From positions 833,023,136 through 833,087,135 of the forward strand of contig NC_081411.1 of assembly GCF_030272615.1 (NCBI RefSeq): 64,000 nt of DNA, given 5' to 3'. Of the stretch, positions 11,003 to 21,365 are shown in pieces. The notes below the pieces were generated by a model, which saw only the letters and a program-made list of their open reading frames with translations, had not been told where the DNA came from and made no database searches. Made by a program: the position numbers and the translations under genes. This stretch comes from Cryptomeria japonica. Its lineage: Eukaryota > Streptophyta > Pinopsida > Cupressales > Cupressaceae. Within the stretch, counting starts at the first letter, position 1, and each line of letters starts with the position of its first letter.

Positions 11003-12147
11003 TGTTGGCTTGATGATGATTTTTATAATGGATGAGTTCATGTGTTGTCATTGATGGCACATGTATGCATACACATATGTTCACATTGTCATAGTCATCT
11101 TAGTTAAGACAAACTGGTACTACTCCTAAGTGTTAATACTGCAAACCGATATTATTTTCATAGAGAAGCCCAATCGGTTTTGAAGGTGTCTAACCGGTAT
11201 ATGTAGGAATGTCATGACACCAGCTTGGAGATACTGTAGAGATCAACAAGGAAGTAAATGGAGGACAATCGGTCTATGAGTTGGAAGAGGTTTTGGTCTA
11301 TGAGTTGGAAGAGGTTAACTCTTAATCCGTATTGGTGTTCCAACTGGTTTCACTGATTGTGTGATGAGTTATCACCGGTCGTGATGGGTTATCCCTAACT
11401 GACATATTTGGCAGCAATATGTGATGTGTTATGTTATATTGTCGAGATACATTGTACCTAGGAAATTGTGATGAGGTTCCTGAGCTGACATGAAATCTAA
11501 TGTCTATATAATGACATTGTGATGAACTATTTTCATGATGTGAGATACAAGTGATAAGTTGTTGTGATTTACTGAAGGCGTTGCAGAGTATGTTGGTGAT
11601 GCAGTTTTGAGTGAGCAGAAGAGGATCTATTCAAGCAAGATATGCTATTTATAGATCATTCCACTTGTTGTTTTCTAATCACTACAACAATTAAATCCCC
11701 TAACTGGGTAAGCTGTAACAAGCTTCATTGTACAAATCATCTAGCTAGGTGATCCATTAGTTTGGGTTTGAAATCCTCTACCAATGTTACTCCTAATAGG
11801 GTACTACCTTTAACAGGGTGTCGCTCCTAATAGAGATTTGGGATCTTTAACAGGATTCGCTCCTAGCAGAGCACTTTTGTAGACTTTAACTGGTCAATTA
11901 CCTATTACATCAAATAGTTAACTTGTGAGTCCCATCTCACTGTGGTTTTTCCTAGTTGGGTTTTTCACATATAAACACTTGTTTTATGGTGGATGTTTTA
12001 CTTGTTGTGGATGTTTGAATATCATTTTGGATTGCATGCATAGTTCTAAGTAAATTGGTTAACTATCTTTACCGGTCTGTGTTCAAAGTGGTATTGATTT
12101 TGCAGTCAGTGATTCACCCCCCCTCTTAGTGCTTTATAAGTCTATCA
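11003..12147 (+). repeat. 5' LTR of the non-autonomous element
   Basis: 1,145 bp, TG...CA. It carries a private 24-bp tandem duplication (GGTCTATGAGTTGGAAGAGG repeated, 11,271-11,318) absent from the 3' LTR. It also carries a cluster of CTTTAACAGG-like words at 11,690-11,900. Confidence 0.92.
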
Positions 12148-12148
12148 A

Positions 12149-12162
12149 TTGGTATCAGAGCC
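12149..12162 (+). promoter_or_regulatory. Primer binding site (initiator-Met tRNA)
   Basis: TTGGTATCAGAGCC begins one base after the 5' LTR. Confidence 0.92.
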
Positions 12163-12209
12163 TAACTTCCTTAAGGCTTAATCACTTGGAAGGAAACCCT
12201 AAAGCCACC

Positions 12210-15200
12210 ATGTGGGATATGAGCTATTTAGAGATGGCTAGAGTGCTTGATGCAACCAAGGAAGAGCTTTAAACTATGAGGGTCAGATTTAAAGCTTCAC
12301 AAGTTAAAAGGAGAGAGCTAACTGAGAAACTATTGGAGATCTCTGACAATAGTTCTTCAGACGAGGCCAACATTGATGCATTGGCTGAAGAAGTTGAAAA
12401 AATGAATGGTGAAAAGCTAAATCTAAGGAGAGAACTTGAAGCCCTAACAATCCACATGAGCCAATAACTTCAAGCAAGGAGGGCAGCTAAAGACCTAATC
12501 AAAGAGAGATATCATGAGATTGCTAAGATCAAACAGGAGAATGCAACTTTGCATGAACATTGGCATGAGGAGAAGGAAGAGAAAGAAGCTTTGCAACTAG
12601 ATCTTGAAATGACAATATCTCTAAGAGAGACTGACAAAACATGATGGAGATCTTACTAGAGTGCTCATTGAGGCTAATGGGAAGCTTGAAAATTTCAATA
12701 AGAGTTCTTCTATGCTGGATGAGCAGATCCAATCTCAGAGGGTGAAAGGTGACACATCTGGACTAGGTTTCAATACATCTGATAAAGGAGAATCTTTCAG
12801 TACCAAGAGCAACATGCACAAAGGTAAAATTGCTCCTAAGGCTAACAAGCCTTCCGGTAAGAAAGATTTCAAACCTGTTTTCTTTATCTATCACAAACCT
12901 AGACATACTGCTAATGTGTGTAGAAGCAGACCTAATGAGAACAAAGGCTATAATGCAAATGCTAGGTATGTATCTAGAAGATTTGAAGGTCATTGTTTCA
13001 CATGCAACATTTATGGACATAGATCAGTTGAATGTAGATATGGAGCAAACAATTCGACACTTCACATGAATCCAAGACCTAATGGTGACTGGAGAAGAAC
13101 CTATGAGAACTGGGGAAACATGAACTAGTAGAAACCCTATGCCATCCAGTTTAGTCCATATTGTTACCTTATCATTCGTCACTCATAACAAGAGTGAGTT
13201 GCCTTGCAAAATTTTTACTTGAGTCATTTTCTCCCTCTTTTTCTAGAATCTTGTTAAAAGTTCGTTGGTTCAATCCCTAATTCTCCTGTAAATTATTTCT
13301 AAATACTTAGCATTATGTTTTAATGGTCGGTTTGAACCTCATGATCCCCTTGAACCATCCTGAAAAGAGTTCATAGTGTTCATTTAGGTACTGTAGGTTC
13401 TAAGTTATGTCTAAGACATTTTTAGGCTAACATTCATATCAAGTGTTTTGCAGCAGCTCTATTTCACGGTCATGGATGATGTTTCATATACTCTTTCTCC
13501 AGACTGTGAACCATTTTAACCTAGTTCAAATAGTTCAGTGATGTTCAAAATGTTCGATGAAATTCAGAGGTTCAATGCACAATCAAAATGGAAAGGAAAA
13601 GAAATCAATGAAGCATATGGGTGCAGTTTGTGTTTTTGAACCTTGCAGGCTCAAGGTTCAAGGTTCAAGCTCTGCAGGTATGATAGAGTTCAAGTAGTTC
13701 AACTATTCCCTAGGTACAGATGTTTCGACAGGGCCAAGTTCAAAAGTTGTCACGATAAGACAACTCAAATACTTCAGATGGATTTAAATCCCATATAAAT
13801 TATCATTGTTCATCTTGGCTATATCTATAATTATCAGAATCTATAGAAGGTAGATTCTAATTTCAAAGAAATCAGTGTGTTTGAGAGCAGAAGATGTGAA
13901 AATCACTAAGAACATTATTTTGACAAGTCTGATTTTATGACAGTCATATAAAATCACACATAGTAGAACATATCTTTTTACTCAAACATTATTTTTGAAA
14001 TCTCTTTGGTCAAAATGCAGAAAACTAGGTTACGAGCAACATATCCAAAATTGAGTAAGATCCAATGGTGCAAACAAAAGTTACAGCCCCCGCACTGAGA
14101 CAGATTTTGACTGTCATAAATATTTTCAGTCCGCCCAGCATAAAGAATATTTTCATTTTGGGATAAAATATTCAAGTGCCACCTATCCAAATATTCTTAT
14201 AAACTTTAGAGAATTATATTTCTAATGTTTATAAATATTTGATGCTATAAATAAGATTAATGGGGAAAGTGAAAAGCATAAGTTAAAAGGTTTTTCAAGA
14301 TTCAATTATAAAACTGAATAAAGATCTCATGTAGCTATTTATTGTGAAAGGATTGAAGGAGGTGGGGTTCTTCTTCTTTTCTTTTCTTCCAGTAGCCTGT
14401 GGGTGAGGGGGAGTAGATTTTTATTTGTAAGGGAGGAGTTGAAGCTTTTCTAAGCAATGTTTTGTACAAAAAATATCAATCTTTGAGTTGATTTCCAGAC
14501 ATGAATAGAATGCAGATGATATCTTCAATCTTTGTGTTGTTGATATTCTTCTCATGACTATAGCTGGACTTTGAGCCTTTGCAGTTATTTATTAATGTCT
14601 TTTATGCTATAATTGATTGTGTATGTGGATTTATTAGAAGACTACGTGCTTGAAAGTAAGCCATATTGGAGCAACAACATTCTCTGTTAGTTTTTAGTCC
14701 AAATGTTATCCATAAGTGCAGACAATTAAACTTTGATTTAATGGTCTTCATTTATATCTGTTTTGAAAATATTTGGCATTCATTTTCATGACTATGGATG
14801 AATGTTATTTTCCTTTATTGCTTTCTAGTTAAAAGCATATCAGCAATTTAATTCCTTGTAAATCTTCTAAGAGGGAGTTGTACCTCTCAATTCAGAGGAA
14901 GATTATCACTTCAATGATAATCTATCCAATTGTTAGTTCTTTTTCTCCTTCATTCTGGGCATTTTGAGTTTATTTGTATAGTTATTTTAGAAGGACAAAT
15001 TTGTTCACTAACACATATGAAATGGAAAAGGAAAAAAATGTGATTTGCACCATTTGGAATAATTATGGTCATGTGGCTATGAACTATAGAAGGAGAACTG
15101 AAAGAGGTAATGCATGACCTTGGAGATCATCTGGGATGGCTTGCTATCATTGTCACAAACCGGGACACATGGCAAAGTTCTGTAGAACCAAGAAGAACAA

Positions 15201-15429
15201 ACTGGTCAACCACTTTGAAGATCATAAATGTAAGAAGAAAGTCGATGTTGAGGAAACTAGAGCATAGATGAACAAAATCTAGAAGAAGAAGAGTGAGACA
15301 AGCCTGCAAAAGAATCTAACCCTTCACCTCATGTGGAGAATCCTGCACCAATGAATTAAAATTTTCAACAAGCCTAAGGGGAGCGTAGCAGTAAATCTAC
15401 TTCCAGACCCCTTGAAGAATGTGTGGTAA
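12210..15429 (+). pseudogene. gag: gag-like gene: coiled coil plus four CCHC knuckles, split by a solo LTR
   Basis: ATG at 12,210 (GCCACCATG context) follows the primer site by ~50 bases. Residues ~20-150 form a charged predicted coiled coil, so the usual capsid fold appears absent and the start looks internally deleted. Four zinc knuckles follow. Two have the full CCHC set: CFTCNIYGHRSVEC (~12,995) and CYHCHKPGHMAKFC (~15,138). Two have lost cysteines: FFIYHKPRHTANVC and CTIWNNYGHVAMNY. Stops occur at 12,270, 12,465, 13,126, 13,129 and later, with a frameshift near 12,640. A solo LTR (13,162-15,013) lies between knuckles 2 and 3, and the frame resumes exactly after its target duplication. 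The product would bind RNA in particles. Confidence 0.82.
13162..15013 (+). mobile_element. Solo LTR, 1,852 bp, inside gag
   Basis: TGTTACCTTATC...TCACTAACA, flanked by a perfect CATAT duplication (13,157-13,161 and 15,014-15,018). A TATA box (CTATAAATA) lies near 14,247, with a GAGGGGGAGTAG purine run at about 14,406. No primer site, polypurine tract or second LTR is attached, so the internal part was lost by LTR-LTR recombination. Strand is inferred from the TATA box. The length suits Ty3/gypsy LTRs. Confidence 0.88.
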
Positions 15430-15825
15430 GAGAGTTTTGCATTTTGAGTTATTTTGTGAGAATTCTTGATATCATTGTCTATCAGTTTTCTATATGATTA
15501 CAAACTGGTTATATACCTATTGGTATAAGTGAGTTTTGTTAAGCGGTATATTAGGGTTTGTTACCCTATCGATTGAGAAATTAATGCAGTGGGTAAGTTT
15601 ATAAAAGCGAGTTTTACTATGTTAGTTTTACCCTACTTGCATTCGAAGAAGAGAATTGTTAGTTGATTGTAAACGGATTTGTGTCGTGGATCAAAAGTTG
15701 AATCGGATTCGAAGATTAGAGAAGGAAAAATGAGTGTGCATTCAAGAGATGAATCGAAAACCTTGCCAACGTGAAGAGAATAAGGTATTCTTTTGTTAAT
15801 CTCTCTCAAATAAAGTTTATCCAGA
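15430..15825 (+). other. Spacer between gag and the large ORF
   Basis: About 400 bases without a credible frame. It contains a CTATCGATTGAGAAATTAATG stretch and a run of stops, and may hold a subgenomic promoter or splice acceptor for the next ORF (TTTTGTTAATCTCTCTCAAATAAAG near 15,790), which is speculative. Confidence 0.45.
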
Positions 15826-18800
15826 ATGACATCGTCATCTAAGAAAGCAGAGAGACTTATGATTACTACTGAACCTATGGAGTCTATGGATTCAGACAAA
15901 ATAGTATCATACAATGCATTGTCTCAAGTTACTAATGGTGTTATGATTAAAGATGATTTATCCAGTTATATTGATTGTAAAATTGAGGATCTAGGATCAC
16001 TATCAATCTATTCACAACTCCAATCTTTGTGTGATAAAAGAGGGAAAATGAAACCCGAGTTCATTAGGGTTTGTGAAAAAGGTTTTCATAATGCGGCATA
16101 TTTTCTTGAATATTTTGAAGAAGAGCATGTTAGGATAATTCTTAGTCGTGTGCATGGAGAGAATATGTATCTTGACAGGTCGCACACAATCACGAAGGAA
16201 GCAATTCATGCAATGACTGGTTTTTGTCAAATCAGTGAAGTACCAAAATTGAGGAAAATTTCAAAAGAGACTATGATTGTACTAACTCACACCACCACTG
16301 ACGGTCATGCATTTTCGGTCAACAACATTGCAGATCAAATAGTCAGATTTACAACTATGGTCATTGGTTAAAGGATATTTTATTCCAGCAGGATGAACAA
16401 TGTGTCATCTATTGTTGTGCATGCAACTTACAAGATGATTACAGAGAATGCAAATTATGACTTATGCGAGGCAATAACGAGCCAATTGATGTTAAAACTA
16501 AAATCAATTAAGAAAGACAATAGTCAAAAGTTCAAATATGGTCAACTGTTGATTGGTCTATTCTTCTATTTTCAGAATTTCCTACCGAGAATTGGTGACA
16601 TTCAATGGTTGAAAGACATACCGGTAACAACTCAAATCAATAAAAACATTAAGGTTGTAAAGAACAGATTTCCTGTTGCTATGAAAGATATTTTAATGAG
16701 TTCCAAAAGAAGATGAGCATGAGATTAAGGCTACCTGAAGATGTGGTGAAACACTTTGCAAAAGACATCTGTTTCACAGTTACCACAAACTTTTTCCTTA
16801 TGGAGGCTGTTGAACCTAGGGAAGATGAGATGGAAGAAATGATTTATGAAGTCAACTATGACTTATTAATCGGTTATGCCAACAACCTTTTGGCATCTCC
16901 CAATGATAAGAAGAAGAAAAGACTGGGAACTTACCAGGAATGGAGTGCACTTGCTCAACCCAGTAGTGCCAAAGAGAAGAAGAAAGTTGAGCAAGCACCT
17001 TTAGTGACCACCGGTACAAGGGTGACAAGAAGTGTTCAAGTAAAAAAGGAATCAACACCCAAAGTATATGCTAAGAAGAAGACTGCAAAGAAGAATAGAG
17101 GTAGGAAACTCATTCTTCAAGAAGAATTTGAGGATATCGACACTAAAGAGGAACCAAAGAAAATGAAAGTGACTAGTAAGAAAGCCAAACCAGTGGGAGA
17201 CATTTCAAAGAAAAGTACTCCTATTAATGTTACATCATACAAACCTATGACTGATTTTGAGAGGACATTAAAAAAATTAGGGAGGAAACAGTTTGATAAT
17301 GTGAAAGAGTGCTTTGATTCATTTGATGAAGAATAGAATCAACAAATTGTTCAAGAGGTAATCAACCACTTGTGTCAATACAATCAGCCTCAAGATATTG
17401 AAAAGGATATTTCTGATTCTTTGTATTCTATTCTTGCAAATAAGTGGAAAATGGTTGTAGAACAAGATCAAGAAATTATTGATAGAGTCTTCATTCAATA
17501 TTTTCCTGAGTTACCTAGAGATAAATTATTAGAATTGCTTGATAATTTTAAAGGACAGTTTCATTCCAAATCAAGAATATTGAAGTTATTGATTGGAAAG
17601 GTTCAATCTGTTGAAGTTGATACTCACCGGATAGCTAAAAATATTCAAAGGATGCATGAGCAAATGAAGTCTCATAAAAATGATCAAATAGAGATTGGAG
17701 ATCAACCAGAGCTAGATGAGGAAGAGATTATTACACCAGATGTTGTCTATCTTATTAAGAATAAGGATGACACTACTTCTCCACTAGTTATTTTCTTTGT
17801 AGATGATTATGAAGAAATCTAGGACACTATTGATACAACTGGTAATATCTTTGAACCAGTTAAGGAACCTTTACAACAACCAGACATTATTGTTACACAT
17901 AAAGCAACTAAAACACTTGTCATTGCACCTAGTGTGGATATTCAACCACCACTAGAAAAGGAACACCAAGTGGAAAATTAACCGCCATCGGTTACTACAG
18001 ATACACAGGAGAAACATACAGAGGCAGAAAAAGAGAAACCAAAGAAAGAGGTTGAAGTGAAGAAGGAAGAAGTGAAAGAGAAAATAGAGGAGAAGATAGC
18101 AGAGAAAATAGATGATAAGGAAAAAGAAAAGGTAAAGCAACAAACTAAAGATGAGGATGAATCAATAAGCATCAAAGGACCTATAGATATAGATAATATG
18201 AGTGCATCTGAACTCATGGAGATTGCTATAGTAATGCAATCTAGAGATCAAAAGAAAAGATTGAAAGAGCAGAGAAAAGAAGCAAAAACAATTCAAACTG
18301 CTATTGATATTCTGTCAAGTCTCCTACTAGAGACTGACACTGGCAAATTGACTACCCCTATCGATAAGGTTGGCCAGTTGGTTACTGATGCATCTAACCA
18401 AATGAAGTCCCTTGAAGAAGTTGCTCAGACTTTATCTAACAAGAATTATAGAAAGAAGAGGGGAGAGCAACTTATGACGAATATTGATACAAGGAAGATT
18501 GCTTTATCTCCGAATAAAGATCTTTTTAAGACTGTTGTCGAAACTAGAGGAAGGATACTGGCCCATACATCTAATGTTTAATTTTTCTATCCTGATTTGA
18601 AGAAGAGGTAAGAAGAGACATAACAAGAACTGGAGAGGATATGTACTACTTACATACCTTTATAGGATTCAACCTCAGCTTTTGGCAAATCAGTTGATGA
18701 TTTGCAACATTAGTTAGATGTTTATGATTGTGAACATGCTAAGAGACTCTGATCCTTGAAAGAACTAAAGAACCAGTTGAGACCTAAAGTGGACATCTTA

Positions 18801-19001
18801 CAACGGGCATACAAGAATGCAAAAGCAGTTTTGGCGACTCCAGAGATGAGCACAATGGATGCAATGGAGGAATTCGCTGCACAAGTTATGACAACCATTG
18901 AGATCACTGAAACATTATTGGAAACATGGGATAATAATTTTACTCAGATGAAGATTATTTTCAGTGACATTTTCTTGAAAATTGCAGTGAACACTCCTTG
19001 A
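15826..19001 (+). pseudogene. ~1,058-codon ORF of unknown function in a non-autonomous retrotransposon
   Basis: One frame runs from ATG 15,826 to TGA 18,999. It is broken by ten stops (16,369; 17,334; 17,820; 17,979; 18,579; 18,609; 18,621; 18,663; 18,711; 18,750) and a one-base deletion in a T run near 16,697. Several stops fit C-to-T loss of Gln or Arg codons. Residues ~1-300 look globular (HTITKEAIHAMTGFCQ; LIGLFFYFQNFLPRIGDIQW). A basic Lys/Arg stretch follows (KKKTAKKNRGRKL), then a helical region, a long Glu/Lys coiled coil around 18,050-18,180 and a helical C-terminus. The globular layout recalls the putative plant transposon protein domain found in other retroelement extra ORFs, but the match is weak. 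It shows no pol motif. It replaces pol between gag and the polypurine tract. Confidence 0.8.
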
Positions 19002-19229
19002 AAAAACTCCTATATTTTTGTGTATGTAGTTTTTGATGCAAATTTTGATATAATATATATGTATTTTACTTTTTAATTTGGCATTGTTGTCAAAGGGGGA
19101 GTAGAAATATGTATGTGTTGTAAAATTTTTGTATGTATTATTAAGGGGGAGTAGAAATATATTTGTACAATTTTTTAAGCACACTTAGTTGTAAAGTTGT
19201 AAAATTTTCTAAGTGTTGTCATCAATACC

Positions 19230-19241
19230 AAAGAGGGAGAT
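19230..19241 (+). promoter_or_regulatory. Polypurine tract
   Basis: AAAGAGGGAGAT directly precedes the 3' LTR. Confidence 0.9.
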
Positions 19242-20379
19242 TGTTGGCTTGATGATGATTTTTGTAATGGATGACTTCATGTGTTGTCATTGATGGTACA
19301 TGTATGCACACACACATGTTCACATTGTCATAGTCATCTTAGTTAAGACAAACCGGTACTACTCCTAAGTCTTAGTAATGTAAATTGATATTATTTGCAT
19401 AGAGAAGTCCAATCAATTTTGAAGCTGTCTAACCGGTATATGTAGACAACCAATATATGTAGGAATGTCATGACACCAACTTGAAGATACTGTAGAGTTC
19501 AACAAGGAATTAAATGGAGGACAATCGGTCTATGAGTTGGAAGAGGTTAACTCTTAATCGGTATCAGTGCTCCAACCAGTTTCATTGATTATGTGATAGT
19601 TATCACCAGTCATGATGAGTTATCCATAACCAATAGATTTGGTGGCAATCTATGATGTGTTATGTTAGATTGTCTAGATACACTGCACCTAGGAAATTGT
19701 GACAAGGTTCTTGAGCCGACATGAAATCTAATGGCTATATAATGACATTGTGAAGAACTATTTTCATGATGCGAGATACAAGTGATAAGTTGTTGCGATT
19801 TACTGAAGGCATTGCAGAGTATGTCGATGATGTAGTTTTGAGTGAGCAGAAGAGGATCTATTGAAGCAAGATGTGCTATTTCTAGATCATTCCATTTGTT
19901 GTTTTCTAATCACTACAACAATTAAATCCTCTAATCGAGTAAGCTCTAAAAAGATTCATTGTACAAATCCTCTAACCAGGTGATCCATTAGTTTGGGTTT
20001 GAAATCCTCTATTGAGGTTACTCCTAATAGGGTACTACCTTTAGCAAGGTATAGCTCCTAACAGATCTTTGGCATCTTTAACAGGATTCGCTCCTAGCAG
20101 AGCACTTTTGTAGACCTTAACTGGTTAGTTACCTATTACTGCAGATAGTTAACTTGTGAGTCCCATCTCACCATGGTGTTTCCCAGTTGGGTTTTCCATG
20201 TATAAAAACTTGTGCTATGGTGGTTGTTTTACTTGTTGTTAATGCTTTACTATCATTTTGGATTACATGCATAGTTTTAAGTAAACTGGTTAACTATCTT
20301 TACCGGTTTGTGTTTAAAGTGGTATTGTTTTTGTTGTCACTGATTCATCCCCTCCTCTCAGTGCTTTATAAGTCTATCA
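19242..20379 (+). repeat. 3' LTR of the non-autonomous element
   Basis: 1,138 bp, matches 11,003-12,147 throughout. It lacks the 24-bp duplication of the 5' LTR but has its own 17-bp one (ACCGGTATATGTAGACA / ACCAATATATGTAGGAA, 19,432-19,465). Many scattered substitutions show age. Confidence 0.92.
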
Positions 20380-20384
20380 TATTC

Positions 20385-21215
20385 CTCTTGTAGTTCTGGT
20401 AGTTGCTATTGAAACATTATATGGAAGCGGTTGGTGGCTCAACAATATACTCTATTCTGAATTTAAAAATTCTGAGAAACTCCTCCATACTCTCTAGTAT
20501 TCTTTCGGGATGAGGTGGAAGGTTCCATAAGTCTAATTCAACTATTACAAAATTAGCACTCACTGTTCACTTTTGTAATGGTCCTCCCAAGCCAGGTATT
20601 TCGTAACATGCAACACAAGATACATGATCAACTTCATCATATTAGCAAAATCATAAGGGACTCTAAAATTTTGGGATTTCAAGGTTTCGGGGTTCATTAT
20701 TGATGATTTCAGGATTTCGGGATCCATTATTGAGGATTTTGGGATTTCAAGGTTTTGGGGTTCATTATTGATGATTTTAGGATTTTGGGGTTCCGGGGTC
20801 CATTATTGAGGATTTCGGGATTTCGGAGTTCCAGGGTTCCGAGGTTTATTATTGAGGACTTCAAGATTTCAGGGTTCCAAGGTTCATTATTAATGATTTT
20901 GGGAATCCAAGAAATAAGGCCAACAACCTACAGATCGATAAAAGTCAATTTTATTGAAAGCATGAAATCTAACTCTAAACCCTAAACTATAAAAAATAGG
21001 AAACACAAAAAATGAGAAAACAGGTACAAGGAAATGGAAGACCAACCCGATAGAGGAAGGATGAGAGAAACATGAACAAGCAATGACAAGACAACAACTA
21101 TGACCAAGGAGAAGACACACAATGAATACTTAAGGGTTTCGGGGTTCCACAAGTAACTGTCACGAAACTAGTGCTCACCGCTCACTTCCATGATAGTGCC
21201 CCAGAGAGGTATTTC
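20385..21215 (-). repeat. Continuation of the interrupted minus-strand gypsy LTR (U3 side)
   Basis: Joining 11,002 to 20,385 restores a single sequence carrying further copies of the GTGCTCACC...GGTATTTCGTAACATGCAA block. A minus-strand LTR start TGTTACGAAATACC at about 21,215 is plausible, but no purine tract sits beside it, so this boundary is tentative. Confidence 0.45.
20671..20905 (+). repeat. ~38-bp degenerate minisatellite
   Basis: Six CATTATTGA/TTATTATTGA anchors (20,695; 20,725; 20,763; 20,801; ~20,847; 20,885) are separated by GGATTTCGGG / GGGTTCC words. Spacings of 30, 38, 38, 46 and 38 differ by about 8 bases, matching an inner 8-base subunit (GGATTTCG). It sits in the U3-like part of the interrupted LTR. 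Confidence 0.8.
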
Positions 21216-21365
21216 GTAACATGCAAAAATGATACAAAATAGAAACAACACCCAAGGTTTCAAAGTTCAAATAAAAAGGAGACATGAAAAAAATAGAGAG
21301 AAACAAAAAGGGGCCCCCCATGTTGAGAAAGGAAAAGTTGGGGTGTGTTATGCATGGTATAACAA

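Larger units (their letters stand above)
11003..20379 (+). mobile_element. Complete LTR retrotransposon without reverse transcriptase or integrase, 9,377 bp
   Basis: LTRs at 11,003-12,147 and 19,242-20,379 share ends TGTTGGCTTGATGATG...AAGTCTATCA. A perfect TATTC duplication flanks the element (10,998-11,002 and 20,380-20,384). The primer site TTGGTATCAGAGCC starts at 12,149, and the polypurine tract AAAGAGGGAGAT ends at 19,241. The inside holds a gag with coiled coil and CCHC knuckles and a ~1,058-codon ORF of unknown function. No protease, integrase or polymerase motif appears anywhere, so it was non-autonomous. A solo LTR interrupts gag. The initiator-Met primer site and the CCCCCCTCT-ended LTR suggest a copia-type partner, which is inference. 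Confidence 0.93.
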
